A stretch of DNA of 64,000 bases from Streptomyces sp. AV19 (GCF_015999245.1 NZ_JAEAMR010000022.1:887454-951453), one strand, 5' to 3'. Positions 16,131-25,035 are shown, counted from the stretch's first letter. Made by a program: numbers and translations. The notes: generated by a model from the letters alone, not told the origin.

Positions 16131-17678
16131 GTGATCGACCATCAGGTACGCGTCCGTCCCAGCTCGGCCCGGCTGCCCCGCGAGGAGCAGCTCGCCTGGA
16201 AGCTCGCGGCCGTCGCCACCGCGACCCAGGACGCGCGGGACCTCGACCCGGCCGCCGCGGCCATGGCCGTCAACCGCGTCGTCGACAACGCCTCCGTGGC
16301 CGTCGCCTCGCTGCTGCGCCGCCCGGTGGCGGTCGCCCGCGCCCAGGCCCTCCCGCACACCGCCGCGCCCGGCGCCTCGGTCCTCGGTGCGGCGCCCGGC
16401 GTCCGCGTCTCTCCCGAGTGGGCGGCGTGGGCCAACGGCACGGCGGTCCGGGAGCTGGACTTCCACGACACCTACCTGGCGGCCGACTACTCCCACCCCG
16501 GCGACAACATCCCGCCCCTGCTGGCCGTCGCCCAGCACGCCGGCCGCTCCGGCGCCGACCTGCTGCGCGGCATCATCGCCGCGTACGAGGTGCACGTCGC
16601 GCTGGTGAAGGGCATCTGCCTGCACGAGCACCGCATCGACCACGTCGCCCACCTGAGCGCGGCCACCGCCTGCGGCCTGGGCGCGCTGCTGCGGCTGCCC
16701 ACCGAGGTCGTCCACCAGGCCGTGCAGCAGGCGGTGCACACCACCACCGCCACGCGGCAGTCCCGCAAGGGCGAGATCTCCAGCTGGAAGGCGTTCGCGC
16801 CGGCCTTCGCCGGGAAGGCGGCGATCGAGGCCGTGGACCGCGCGATGCGCGGCGAGGGCGCCCCGTCGCCCGTCTACGAGGGCGAGGACGGCTTCCTCGC
16901 CTGGATGCTGGGCGGCCCCGAGGCCACGTACACCGTCACGCTCCCCGCACCCGGCGAGCCGCGGCGCGCCATTCTCGACACGTACACCAAGGAGCACTCC
17001 GCCGAGTACCAGGCGCAGGCCGTCATCGACCTGGCCCGGCGGCTGCGGGAGAAGGCCGGGCCACTGGTGGGGGCACCCCCGGCCGGAGGCTGGGGGAGGG
17101 TGCGTTCCGTCGTGCTGCACACCAGCCACCACACCCACCACGTGATCGGGTCCGGCTCCGGCGACCCGCAGAAGTACGACCCGTCCGCGTCCCGCGAGAC
17201 GCTGGACCACTCCGTGCCGTACGTCTTCGCGGTGGCCCTGGAGGACGGGGTGTGGCACCACGAGCGCTCGTACGCGCCCGAGCGGGCCCGCCGCCCGGAG
17301 ACCGTGGCGCTGTGGCGGAAGGTCACCACCGTCGAGGACCCGCGGTGGACCCGCCGCTACCACGATCCGGACCCGGCGCGGCGCGCCTTCGGCTGCCGGG
17401 CGGTGATCACGCTGGACGACGGCACGGTCATCGAGGACGAACTGGCCGTCGCCGACGCCCACCCCGCCGGGGCACGGCCCTTCGACCGCGCCGGATACAC
17501 CGCCAAGTTCCGGACCCTGACGGAGGGCCGGGTCACGGCGGAGGCGCAGGACCGCTTCCTGTCCGCCGCCGACCGGCTGCCCACGCTCGGCACCGGCGGA
17601 CTGGACGCGCTCTTCCCCGCCGTCGACACCGAGGCCGTCGCCGCGTACGACGCCGGGCTGCCCGGAGGGCTGTTCTGA
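16131..17678 (+). CDS. prpD: 2-methylcitrate dehydratase PrpD
   Basis: 515 residues of the MmgE/PrpD family, which dehydrates 2-methylcitrate to methylaconitate in the methylcitrate cycle of propionyl-CoA disposal. Landmarks: NASVAVASLLRRPV, the LDFHDTYLAADYSHPGDN active-site region near 105-125, TATRQSRKGEISSWKA near 210 and the ASRETLDHSVPYVFAVAL region. GTG start at 16131 after GAGGAG. An in-frame insertion of ~13 residues (PLVGAPPAGGWGR near 312) is encoded by a palindromic GC repeat typical of streptomycete intergenic repeats. First gene of prpDBC; its stop overlaps the prpB ATG. Confidence 0.93.
   Translation: MIDHQVRVRPSSARLPREEQLAWKLAAVATATQDARDLDPAAAAMAVNRVVDNASVAVASLLRRPVAVARAQALPHTAAPGASVLGAAPGVRVSPEWAAWANGTAVRELDFHDTYLAADYSHPGDNIPPLLAVAQHAGRSGADLLRGIIAAYEVHVALVKGICLHEHRIDHVAHLSAATACGLGALLRLPTEVVHQAVQQAVHTTTATRQSRKGEISSWKAFAPAFAGKAAIEAVDRAMRGEGAPSPVYEGEDGFLAWMLGGPEATYTVTLPAPGEPRRAILDTYTKEHSAEYQAQAVIDLARRLREKAGPLVGAPPAGGWGRVRSVVLHTSHHTHHVIGSGSGDPQKYDPSASRETLDHSVPYVFAVALEDGVWHHERSYAPERARRPETVALWRKVTTVEDPRWTRRYHDPDPARRAFGCRAVITLDDGTVIEDELAVADAHPAGARPFDRAGYTAKFRTLTEGRVTAEAQDRFLSAADRLPTLGTGGLDALFPAVDTEAVAAYDAGLPGGLF
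17060..17100 (+). repeat. Palindromic GC repeat inserted in frame in prpD
   Basis: A ~40-base block with nested inverted repeats (GGGGGcaCCCCC, then CCCCCGGCC...GGCTGGGGG) of the kind found dispersed between Streptomyces genes. Here it lies inside prpD and replaces a short loop just before VVLHTSHHTHH. It keeps the frame, so the product is extended rather than broken. Confidence 0.6.
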
Positions 17679-18583
17679 TGCTCCACACCCGCACCACGCC
17701 CGCCGGGCGCCGGCGCTCCTTCCGCGAACTCCTCGCCTCAGGGCGGCTGTTGCGCGTACCCGGCGCCCTCAGCCCGCTCTCCGCCCGGATGGTCCAGGAG
17801 ACCGGCTTCGACGCCGTCTACCTGTCCGGCGCCGTACTCTCCGCGGACCTGGGGCTGCCCGACATCGGCCTGACGACGGCCGGCGAACTCGCCGACCGCG
17901 CCCGGCAGATCGCCCGCGTGACCGGCCTCCCGCTCCTCGTCGACGCGGACACCGGCTTCGGCGAGCCCATGAACGCCGCCCGGACCGTGCAGCTGCTGGA
18001 GGACGCCGGCGCGGCCGGGCTGCACCTGGAGGACCAGGTCAACCCCAAGCGGTGCGGCCACCTCGACGGCAAGGCCGTCGTGCCGCGCGAGGAGATGGCC
18101 CGCCGGATCCGGGCCGCCGCCGACGCCCGCCGCGACCCGGACCTCCTGCTGATGGCCCGCACCGACGCCCGCGGCCCCGAGGGGCTCGCGGCCGCGATCG
18201 ACCGGGCGAAGGCGTACGTCGACGCCGGGGCCGACGCCGTCTTCCCCGAAGCTCTCGCGGACGAGGCCGAGTTCGCGGCGTTCCGCGCGGCCGTGGACGT
18301 ACCGCTGCTCGCCAACATGACCGAGTTCGGCAAGGGCCCGCTCCTGGACGCCCGCACCCTGGAGAACCTCGGCTACAACATCGCCCTCTACCCCGTCACC
18401 CTGCTGCGCCTGGCCATGGGCGCGGTCGAGGAGGGTCTGCGCGTCCTGGCCGCCGAGGGCACCCAGGCATCGCTCCTCCCCCGCATGCAGAGCCGCTCGC
18501 GGCTGTACGAACTCCTCGGCTACGAGGAGTACGCGGCCTTCGACTCGGCCGTCTTCGACTTCACGCTCCCGCCCGGCACCTGA
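17678..18583 (+). CDS. prpB: 2-methylisocitrate lyase PrpB
   Basis: 301 residues of the isocitrate lyase/PEP mutase superfamily; cleaves 2-methylisocitrate to pyruvate and succinate. The signature loop is NPKRCGHLDGKAVV (K-C-G-H) near 128, with DADTGFGEP near 88 binding Mg2+, and ARTDARG near 165. ATG overlaps the prpD stop (TGATG), so it is translationally coupled. prpC follows after 20 bp. Confidence 0.94.
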   Translation: MLHTRTTPAGRRRSFRELLASGRLLRVPGALSPLSARMVQETGFDAVYLSGAVLSADLGLPDIGLTTAGELADRARQIARVTGLPLLVDADTGFGEPMNAARTVQLLEDAGAAGLHLEDQVNPKRCGHLDGKAVVPREEMARRIRAAADARRDPDLLLMARTDARGPEGLAAAIDRAKAYVDAGADAVFPEALADEAEFAAFRAAVDVPLLANMTEFGKGPLLDARTLENLGYNIALYPVTLLRLAMGAVEEGLRVLAAEGTQASLLPRMQSRSRLYELLGYEEYAAFDSAVFDFTLPPGT

Positions 18584-18603
18584 TCCCCGCACCGGAGGCC
18601 CCC

Positions 18604-19746
18604 ATGACCACCACCCTGCCCGAGATCCACCGCGGGCTCGCCGGCGTCGTCGTCGACAGCACCGCGATCTCCACCGTCGTCGCCGAGACCAACTCCCTGA
18701 CCTACCGCGGCTATCCGGTGCAGGACCTCGCCGCGCACTGCTCCTTCGAGGAGGTCGCCCACCTCCTGTGGCACGGCGAACTGCCCGACCGCGACCAGCT
18801 CGTGGAGTTCCGGGCGCGGGAACGGGCCCTGCGCCCCCTGGACCGGACGACGGCCGAGCTGCTGACCCGGCTGCCGCACACCTGCCACCCCATGGACGTC
18901 CTGCGCACCGCCGTCAGCCTCTTCGGCGCCGAGGACCCCGCGGAGGACGACGGCAGCCCCGCCGCCAACCGCGCCAAGTCCCTGACCCTGCTGGCGAAGC
19001 TGCCGGTGGTCGTCGCCGCGGACCACCGCCGGCGGCACGGCCTCGCGCCGATCCCGCCGGACCCGTCCCTCGGACTGGCCGGGAACTTCTTCCACATGTG
19101 CTTCGGCGCCGTCCCCGACCCCGAGGTCGTCCGCTGCTTCGAGGTCTCCCTCATCCTCTACGCCGAACACAGCTTCAACGCCTCGACGTTCACCGCCCGG
19201 GTCGTCACCTCCACCCTCTCCGACCTCTACAGCGCGGTCACCGCCGCCATCGGCGCGCTCAAGGGACCCCTGCACGGCGGGGCCAACGAGGCCGTGCTGC
19301 ACATGCTCCGGGAGATCGGCGAGCCGCGGCACGTCGACCGGTGGCTGGACGAGGCGCTGGCCGCCCGGCGCAAGATCATGGGCTTCGGACACCGCGTCTA
19401 CAAGCACGGCGACTCCCGCGTCCCGATCATGCAGGAGGCGACGGACCGGCTCACCGCCCGCTCGGACGCCCCCGGCACGGCCCGCCTGGCCGCCCTCCAC
19501 TCCGCCCTGAGCACGGCCATGCTGCGCCGCAAGGGCCTGCACCCCAACCTCGACTACCCCGCGGGGCTCGCCTACCACCTGATGGGCTTCGACGTCCCGG
19601 CGTTCACACCGATCTTCGTGATGAGCCGCATCACCGGCTGGACGGCGCACATCACGGAACAACTCGCCCACAATGCGCTGATCCGGCCGTTGGGGGCTTA
19701 TACGGGGCCGGCGCAGCGGGCGGTTCCGGCGTACGCCGCGAGGTAG
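18604..19746 (+). CDS. prpC: 2-methylcitrate synthase / citrate synthase family, PrpC
   Basis: 380 residues, the length of short bacterial (methyl)citrate synthases. Catalytic regions are present: HSFNAST near 185, GPLHGGANE near 222, MGFGHRVYKHGDSR near 260 and PNLDYPAG near 313. It condenses propionyl-CoA with oxaloacetate. Third gene of prpDBC under the divergent PrpR-like regulator. A decayed transposase begins ~80 bp after its stop. Confidence 0.92.
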   Translation: MTTTLPEIHRGLAGVVVDSTAISTVVAETNSLTYRGYPVQDLAAHCSFEEVAHLLWHGELPDRDQLVEFRARERALRPLDRTTAELLTRLPHTCHPMDVLRTAVSLFGAEDPAEDDGSPAANRAKSLTLLAKLPVVVAADHRRRHGLAPIPPDPSLGLAGNFFHMCFGAVPDPEVVRCFEVSLILYAEHSFNASTFTARVVTSTLSDLYSAVTAAIGALKGPLHGGANEAVLHMLREIGEPRHVDRWLDEALAARRKIMGFGHRVYKHGDSRVPIMQEATDRLTARSDAPGTARLAALHSALSTAMLRRKGLHPNLDYPAGLAYHLMGFDVPAFTPIFVMSRITGWTAHITEQLAHNALIRPLGAYTGPAQRAVPAYAAR

Positions 19747-19825
19747 CGCGACTCGGCGGCAGACCCGAAGCGATCGCCCGCTTCCGCCGGGCCTTCCTCT
19801 CCGACAGCCGGCAGACGGTGGCCCC

Positions 19826-20208
19826 CCACCCGGGCCCTGGCCGACCCCAAAATCGGCGAACGGCAGGTCCTGGCCGCCCTGTTCGAGGCCGAGCCGGCCC
19901 GGGCTGCTGATCCCGGCGGACAAGGGCTTCCTCGCCGCCCGCGGCGTCGGCCTGCTGCGCCCCTCCTACCGCCACCGCGGCACCCCGCCACGGGCCGGGA
20001 AGTCCTGCTCAAGACCGTGCGCCGGCCGATCGAGTCGGTCAACAACACCCTCAAGGGCCAGCTCGACCTCGAACAGCACGGCGGCCGCACCATCGAGGGC
20101 GTCGGCGTCCGTGCAGCCCAGCGGATCCTGGCGGTGACCTGCGCAATCTGGCACAACCGCCTCATCGGCGCACCGATTACCAGGTCACTGATCGCCTACG
20201 ACCACTGA
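19826..20208 (+). pseudogene. IS982-like transposase remnant (3' end only)
   Basis: Coherent pieces occur in several frames: ALADPKIGERQVLAALFEAE, then LLIPADKGFLAARGVGLLRP, and finally an open 63-codon end with RPIESVNNTLKGQLDLEQHG, GVGVRAAQRILAVTCAIWHN and TRSLIAYDH. This is the C-terminal catalytic part of IS982-type DDE transposases. The N-terminal half is missing and frameshifts separate the pieces, so it is inactive. No terminal inverted repeats could be defined. Confidence 0.8.
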
Positions 20209-21269
20209 GCCACATCGGAACTACTCGTCCAGGGGACGGAGAGCCTCCACGTGCAGGACGTGTGAAACTCGCCGGGGCCGTACGCGAGTTCCAGATGCGA
20301 GGGTTCGGTTTCCGCCGTGAACACGTACTCCACGCGCATCGACTCGCCCTCCGGCACCCGGTGCGGTCCGCCCGCGCCGAGCTCCGCCGGGTAGCCGGTG
20401 AGCCTTCTGAGGCCCGACTTCGCATCCGCGTAGCTCCCGATGTCGTGGCTGCGCAGGTCCACCGGAGCGCCGCTGCGGTTCGTGACGGTGACGGGCACGC
20501 GGTAGGTGTGCGCGGCCGGTGCGTCGGTGCCTCCCGGGGCCGGAGTGAAGGGCCGGGCGGGGCCCATGGAGACCTCGACGCCGTCGTCGTAGGTGACGGT
20601 CCCCTTCCGGGCCGGGGACTTGCCTCCGGCCGCGCCCGTGCGTTCGCGTGCGGCGACCCCGTCGTCCTTCCGGTAGCGGACGCAGCCGCCGTCGGCCGAC
20701 AGAACGGGCTTGCCCGTGTACCGGTCGATGCCGACGGCGACGGTGACGCCATGGTCGTCGGTGGTCCGGATGCCGGGCCATCGCAGTGTCGGGCGGTCGG
20801 GGTTCACGGGCTCGGGCGCCGGCTTGTCCTCGGTCTTCCAGCCGCGGCGCCCCCAGGCGGCGCGGAGCCTGCCCAGGTCGGCCAGGTATTCGGCCTTGCC
20901 GGCGTAGCGGAGATTCCACTCGTAGCGGGGCTGCTTCCTGCTCACGTCGTCACCGTCGAAGCCCAGGTCGTCGACGCACGAGGTGCTGCCTTCCTCCGTC
21001 ATCCAGTCGGCGTTACCGGCGCCCGGCCGAAGGCCACCGATGGCCCGCCTTCCGGCCTCCCGGGTCTTGATGTCCTGCTCGCGGTAGTCCGCCGCGGAAC
21101 GTATCGGGCCGCCCCCGAGGTTCTCGAAGAAGCCGGACACCGCGGAGCACGCCCAGAAGATCGCCGCGGCCGCGGCCAGGCCGATGAGCCACCGCCGCAC
21201 CACCACCTTGCGACTCACCCCTGCGGTCGGGGTGGCGGCGGTCGGCTCCTGGGGCGTGCTTGTCTTCAT
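20196..21269 (-). CDS. Membrane-anchored hypothetical protein
   Basis: About 357 residues. A short cytoplasmic N-terminus is followed by one transmembrane segment (WLIGLAAAAAIFWACSAVSG, near 27-47), so the rest is probably extracytoplasmic. The C-terminal third (AHTYRVPVTVTNRSGAPVDL) looks like a DUF4352-type immunoglobulin-like domain. Central region with paired Cys (TSCVDDLGFDG, GGCVRYRKDDG). Its last codons lie inside the IS remnant, so the original C-terminus may have been replaced. Start 21269 or 21287. No function assigned. Confidence 0.65.
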   Translation of the reverse strand: MKTSTPQEPTAATPTAGVSRKVVVRRWLIGLAAAAAIFWACSAVSGFFENLGGGPIRSAADYREQDIKTREAGRRAIGGLRPGAGNADWMTEEGSTSCVDDLGFDGDDVSRKQPRYEWNLRYAGKAEYLADLGRLRAAWGRRGWKTEDKPAPEPVNPDRPTLRWPGIRTTDDHGVTVAVGIDRYTGKPVLSADGGCVRYRKDDGVAARERTGAAGGKSPARKGTVTYDDGVEVSMGPARPFTPAPGGTDAPAAHTYRVPVTVTNRSGAPVDLRSHDIGSYADAKSGLRRLTGYPAELGAGGPHRVPEGESMRVEYVFTAETEPSHLELAYGPGEFHTSCTWRLSVPWTSSSDVAQWS

Positions 21270-21352
21270 GAGGCGATTCCACGCCATGGGGCCTGCTCGT
21301 CGACAGGGGTGACGTGCTCAACCGGAGCTGAGTAGGTGTACCCAGGGAACAC

Positions 21353-22681
21353 TCACCGGGAGGGCACCGCCTGGACGCCGCACGCGCCGTCCGCCGCGGC
21401 CGCGAGGCCCGTCGCGGCGTCGTCCGCCCCCGGCCGCAGGCACTGCGCCCCGCGCAGCAGCCCCTCGATGACCTCGTCCATGTCGAGCCGCTTCTCCACC
21501 CTCTGCACGTCGGGGACGTAGGCCCGGGTGGTGACGCGTTCGGGGGCCAGGAGCTTGCAGCAGTCCTCGTCGGGGAGGACGGAGATGCCGGCGGTGCCGA
21601 TGGTGTGGGCCTCGTCGATGATCTCCTGCTTCTCCCAGCCCAGCAGCGGGCGGAGGACGGGCAGGGAGGCCGCTTCGTCGATGGTCGCCATGTTGGTGAG
21701 GGTCTGGCTGGCGACCTGGCCGAGGCTGTCGCCGGTGACGAGGGCCTCGGCCCCGGTCTGCCGGGCCAGGGCGCCGGCCGTACGGATCATCAACCGCCGC
21801 TGGGCGACCACCTGGAACTTCCCGGCGCCCGCGATCGCCAGCTGCTTCTGGGCCGTCCCCAGGGCGATGACGTGCAGCCGGCCCCCCGGCTGGTAGCGGT
21901 TGAGCTCGCGGGCGAGGGCGTACGCCTTGTAGACGGAGGCGGCGTTGGTGTAGGGGGCGCCGGTGAAGTGGACGAAGTCGCAGCGCAGTCCGCGGCGCAT
22001 GGCCCGGTAGGCGGCCACGGGCGAGTCGTAGCCCCCGGAGAGCAGGACGAGGGCGCGGCCGCTGGTCCCGACGGGCAGGCCGCCCTGTCCTTTGTGGCGC
22101 TCCCACGACAGGTAGGTCTCGTGCCTGCCGACTTCGACGGAGACGCGGACGCCGGGGTTACGGAGGTCGACCGGCAGGCCGAGGGTCTCGTGGACGACGC
22201 CTCCGACGTGCCGTTCGAGCTGGGTGGAGGTCAGCGGGAAGTCCTTGTCCCGGCGGCGGGCGCGGACCGCGAAGGTGAGGCCGGGGCGTTCGGCCCGCAG
22301 CCCGTCCAGGGCGCCGAGCACCGTCGCGGCGATGTCCTCGACCGTACTGGGCACCCGGACCGCGGGTTCCACGGCGCTGAACCCGATGACCCTCCGGGCC
22401 CGTTCCACCAGCTCCTCGACGGGGACCTCGCCGCCGAGGACGGTCACGCTCTGGGTGGTCTTGATCCAGGTGGAGCCGCCGACACCGCGCAGGGCGTACC
22501 GCAGGTTGTCCTGCAACCGCTGCTCGAACCGCTCCCGGTTGCGGCCCTTGAGGAACGCCTCGCCGGGCTTGAGGAGGACGCAGGGGGCGGGCAGGGAGGC
22601 TCGGGACGATCCTCCGGTCGTCATGGACGATCCGGCCGTCATGGACGATCCTCCGGTCGGGGCAGTCGGCTGCCACGGCAC
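21353..22681 (-). CDS. thiI: ThiI-family sulfur transferase (tRNA 4-thiouridine / thiamine)
   Basis: 442 residues. THUMP-containing N-terminal part (VLLKPGEAFLKGRNRERFEQ onward) and an ATP-pyrophosphatase domain with PP-loop LLSGGYDSPVAAY near 222, then GQVASQTLTNMATIDEAA. The C-terminus has a CCKLLAPER region but no rhodanese domain. Family members adenylate uridine-8 of tRNA for thiolation or act in thiazole synthesis. GTG start at 22681 after GAAGGAGA; the first ~25 residues are encoded by a short direct repeat with in-frame ATGs at 22642 and 22624. A cobalamin riboswitch lies directly upstream. Confidence 0.85.
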   Translation of the reverse strand: MPWQPTAPTGGSSMTAGSSMTTGGSSRASLPAPCVLLKPGEAFLKGRNRERFEQRLQDNLRYALRGVGGSTWIKTTQSVTVLGGEVPVEELVERARRVIGFSAVEPAVRVPSTVEDIAATVLGALDGLRAERPGLTFAVRARRRDKDFPLTSTQLERHVGGVVHETLGLPVDLRNPGVRVSVEVGRHETYLSWERHKGQGGLPVGTSGRALVLLSGGYDSPVAAYRAMRRGLRCDFVHFTGAPYTNAASVYKAYALARELNRYQPGGRLHVIALGTAQKQLAIAGAGKFQVVAQRRLMIRTAGALARQTGAEALVTGDSLGQVASQTLTNMATIDEAASLPVLRPLLGWEKQEIIDEAHTIGTAGISVLPDEDCCKLLAPERVTTRAYVPDVQRVEKRLDMDEVIEGLLRGAQCLRPGADDAATGLAAAADGACGVQAVPSR

Positions 22682-22796
22682 GGAACTCTCCTTCGCGCGT
22701 CGCGTCGCGGACCCCGGGCGGGCGCGAAGGGCCCGGCGCACCTGGGTGCGTGCCGGCGCGTCCCCGCGTCGCCCTCCCTCGGGGCCGCCGGTCGGG

Positions 22797-22819
22797 CCGC
22801 GCGTGACCGCCACGCGCGG
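22797..22819 (-). promoter_or_regulatory. Hairpin after the riboswitch (candidate expression platform)
   Basis: Perfect 9-bp stem CCGCGCGTG / CACGCGCGG with a 5-nt loop, immediately 3' of the cobalamin aptamer in transcript direction. It could act as a terminator or compete with the aptamer's last helix. Confidence 0.5.
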
Positions 22820-23010
22820 GCAGCGGCAGGTCTTCGGACTCGCGGGCGCCTTCCGTGGTCCTACTGGCCGTCGCTTCCCGGGGCCCGTGCGGACCCAGTG
22901 CTCGATGACGGCGGTCGTTCCCGCTCACCGCTGCGGGGCAGTCCCGGATTCCCACCGGGTTCCCTCTTGCGACGCGTCCCGTCTGGCGGACGGGGGCGAA
23001 CCAGCTGCAT
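22820..23010 (-). ncRNA. Cobalamin (B12) riboswitch
   Basis: On the minus strand the conserved core is readable in order: GGAATCCGGGACTGCCCCGC, AGCGGTGAGCGGGAACGACC, the AGCACTGGGTCC B12-box region, AAGCGACGGCCAGTAGG and the 3' GAGTCCGAAGACCTGCCGC. This is the class-I cobalamin aptamer. It reads toward the ThiI-family gene, 140 bp downstream, and lies 3' of the Ni/Co permease, so it cannot control the permease 5' leader. Confidence 0.9.
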
Positions 23011-23093
23011 CCTCCAGGTTAAGCACAGGCGGGAGCGGAGGGCAGCCCGGGTGGCGGCTCCGGGGACCCGCCCGCCGGAGCCGCCCCGGCGCG

Positions 23094-24236
23094 TCAGTCG
23101 CCGACGCCCACGCGCTCCGCGGGGACGTGCTCGCTCCACTTCTCCTCGATGCGGGCGGCCTTCCACACGACCAGGGCGAGGATCCAGGTCGCCAGGAACA
23201 GCCCGACGATGACGAAGCCCACGGTGTTCAGGTCGAGGCCGCCGATCCAGTCCCAGAACGGCCCGTGGAGGTCGGACTTCTCGGCGAGCAGGCCCAGGAG
23301 CTCGACCGTGCCGATGATCAGGGCGACGGCGACGGACAGGCCGGTGACGGTGAGGTTGTAGTAGACCTTGCGGACGGGCTTGGAGAAGGCCCAGCCGTAG
23401 GCGAAGTTCATGAACGTGCCGTCGATGGTGTCCAGCAGCGTCATGCCCGCGGCGAACAGCACGGGCAGGCACAGGATCGCGTACCAGGGCAGGCCGGAGG
23501 CGGCGCCCGAACCGGCCAGCACGAGCAGGGCGACCTCGGTGGCGGTGTCGAAGCCCAGGCCGAACAGCAGGCCCAGCGGGTACATCTGCCAGGGCCGGGT
23601 GATCGACTTCATCACGCGGCCCAGCAGCCGGTTCATGAAGCCGCGGTTGTCGAGCTGTCGCTCGAGCTCGGCCTCGTCGAAGTGGCCCGCACGCATCCGC
23701 CGGAAGACCTTCCAGATCCCGGCCAGGATCACGATGTTGATGATCGCGATCGCGTAGAGGAAGGCGCCGGAGACGGTGGTGCCGATCCAGCCGGTGACCT
23801 CGTGCAGCTCGGAACCGTCGTCCTCCACCGGCCCCGCCAGTTGCCTGATGCCGAGCGAGAGCAGGAAGGCCAGCCCGAACACCACGCTGGAGTGGCCGAG
23901 GGAGAACCAGAATCCGACCGACAGCGGCCGCCGGCCGGAGTACATGAGCTTGCGGGTGGTGTTGTCGATCGCCGCGATGTGGTCGGCGTCGAAGGCGTGC
24001 CTCAGACCGAGCGTGTAGGCGGTCACCCCGATGCCGATCCCGAAGGTCTGCGTGCCCAGGCTGTAGTGCTCGGGGGCCACGAACGCGACGAGCGTGATCC
24101 AGCCGACGACGTGCAGCGCGACGATGACGGCGGCCATGCCGCCCAGCCGCCGCCACTCATGGCGGGAAATCGCCCCCGATGCACGCCGCCAGCGGGACGG
24201 CCGTATGCCCGTGACAGTGGAAGAACCAGTGGTCAT
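23094..24236 (-). CDS. NiCoT-family nickel/cobalt permease (HoxN/NixA type)
   Basis: 380 residues with about eight membrane segments. The family signature LGLRHAFDADHIAAIDNTTR is near 80, FSLGHSSVVFG near 110 and LGFDTATEVALL near 230. It imports Ni2+ and/or Co2+. A Nur-box-like palindrome at 24299 suggests nickel-dependent repression, while the B12 riboswitch just downstream hints at cobalt use. Start 24236 follows GAAGGAAGGG. Confidence 0.93.
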   Translation of the reverse strand: MTTGSSTVTGIRPSRWRRASGAISRHEWRRLGGMAAVIVALHVVGWITLVAFVAPEHYSLGTQTFGIGIGVTAYTLGLRHAFDADHIAAIDNTTRKLMYSGRRPLSVGFWFSLGHSSVVFGLAFLLSLGIRQLAGPVEDDGSELHEVTGWIGTTVSGAFLYAIAIINIVILAGIWKVFRRMRAGHFDEAELERQLDNRGFMNRLLGRVMKSITRPWQMYPLGLLFGLGFDTATEVALLVLAGSGAASGLPWYAILCLPVLFAAGMTLLDTIDGTFMNFAYGWAFSKPVRKVYYNLTVTGLSVAVALIIGTVELLGLLAEKSDLHGPFWDWIGGLDLNTVGFVIVGLFLATWILALVVWKAARIEEKWSEHVPAERVGVGD

Positions 24237-24298
24237 CGCAGGTTTCCCTTCCTTCGGCGTACCAGGGAGGGCACACCGTAGGCGCGGCCGATTACCAC

Positions 24299-24316
24299 CT
24301 GCAATACCTATGCAAG
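24299..24316. promoter_or_regulatory. Nur-like box upstream of the Ni/Co permease
   Basis: Palindrome CTGCAA-tacct-ATGCAAG close to the streptomycete Nur operator form tTGCaa-N5-ttGCAA, about 65 bp upstream of the permease ATG and standing out as AT-rich. Nur is the nickel-responsive Fur-family repressor. Inference from the motif only. Confidence 0.6.
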
Positions 24317-24521
24317 TGGGCGTGGGAGCGCGGTGCGGGGGCGGGCGCGCGGGCGGCCGTGCGCGCCTGCCGCGGTCGGCACAACGCGTCGGTCCCGCGG
24401 CTGCGGCTCATCAGCCCGGGCGCCCCGCGACGCCGTGTGTGATGATGCCGGAAGGGCGGGCCGGGCGTCGCTGCACGGCACCCGTCGCGCGCCCGCCGGC
24501 ACCGCGCGGAAGGGCACGGTC

Positions 24522-24911
24522 ATGATCAATGGTGCTCACGTCGTCGTCTTCAGCCGGGACGCCGAGGCGGACCGGGCCTTCTTCCGGGACGTCCTGGGGT
24601 ATCCGCACGTCGACGCGGGCGGCGGCTGGCTGATCTTCCGGCTGCCGCCGGCGGAGGTGGCCGTGCACCCCTCGGACGAGCCCGGCGCCCACGAGCTGTT
24701 CCTGATGTGCGACGACATCGCGTCCACCGTCGCCGAACTGGAGTCCAGGGGCGTGGAGTTCAGCCGCCCGGTCACCGAGGAGGGGTGGGGGCTGCTGACC
24801 ACGCTGCGCCTGCCGGGCGGCGGCGAACTCCGGCTGTACGAACCGCGCCACGAGGTGGCCCACTCGCTCCGGGCGGACTCCGCCACTCCGGGCGAGCAAC
24901 CCGGCGAGTAG
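24522..24911 (+). CDS. VOC (glyoxalase/bleomycin-resistance fold) protein
   Basis: 129 residues: two beta-alpha-beta-beta-beta units (NGAHVVVFSRDAEADRAFFR, LGYPHVDAGGGWLIF; then HELFLMCDDIASTVAELESR and GGGELRLYEPRHE). The metal ligands typical of glyoxalases are only partly present, so the activity is unclear. Single gene with a weak GGAAGGG ribosome-binding site. A short duplicated GCGAGCAACCCGGCG flanks the stop codon. Confidence 0.82.
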   Translation: MINGAHVVVFSRDAEADRAFFRDVLGYPHVDAGGGWLIFRLPPAEVAVHPSDEPGAHELFLMCDDIASTVAELESRGVEFSRPVTEEGWGLLTTLRLPGGGELRLYEPRHEVAHSLRADSATPGEQPGE

Positions 24912-25035
24912 GCGAGCAACCCGGCGGATAACCCGGAAAAGCACGCCCGCGACACCCTCCCGCCACACTCGGGATGCGCGCCCGGGACGCCGTCGTCACG
25001 CTGTAAGGACACCCCTGCGACGCCCAGGAGCGGCC

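Noticed and set aside
22158..24281. Long open frames on both strands across the riboswitch and permease region
   Set aside because: They conflict with the clear ThiI and NiCoT genes and with the conserved cobalamin aptamer, and contain no recognisable domains.
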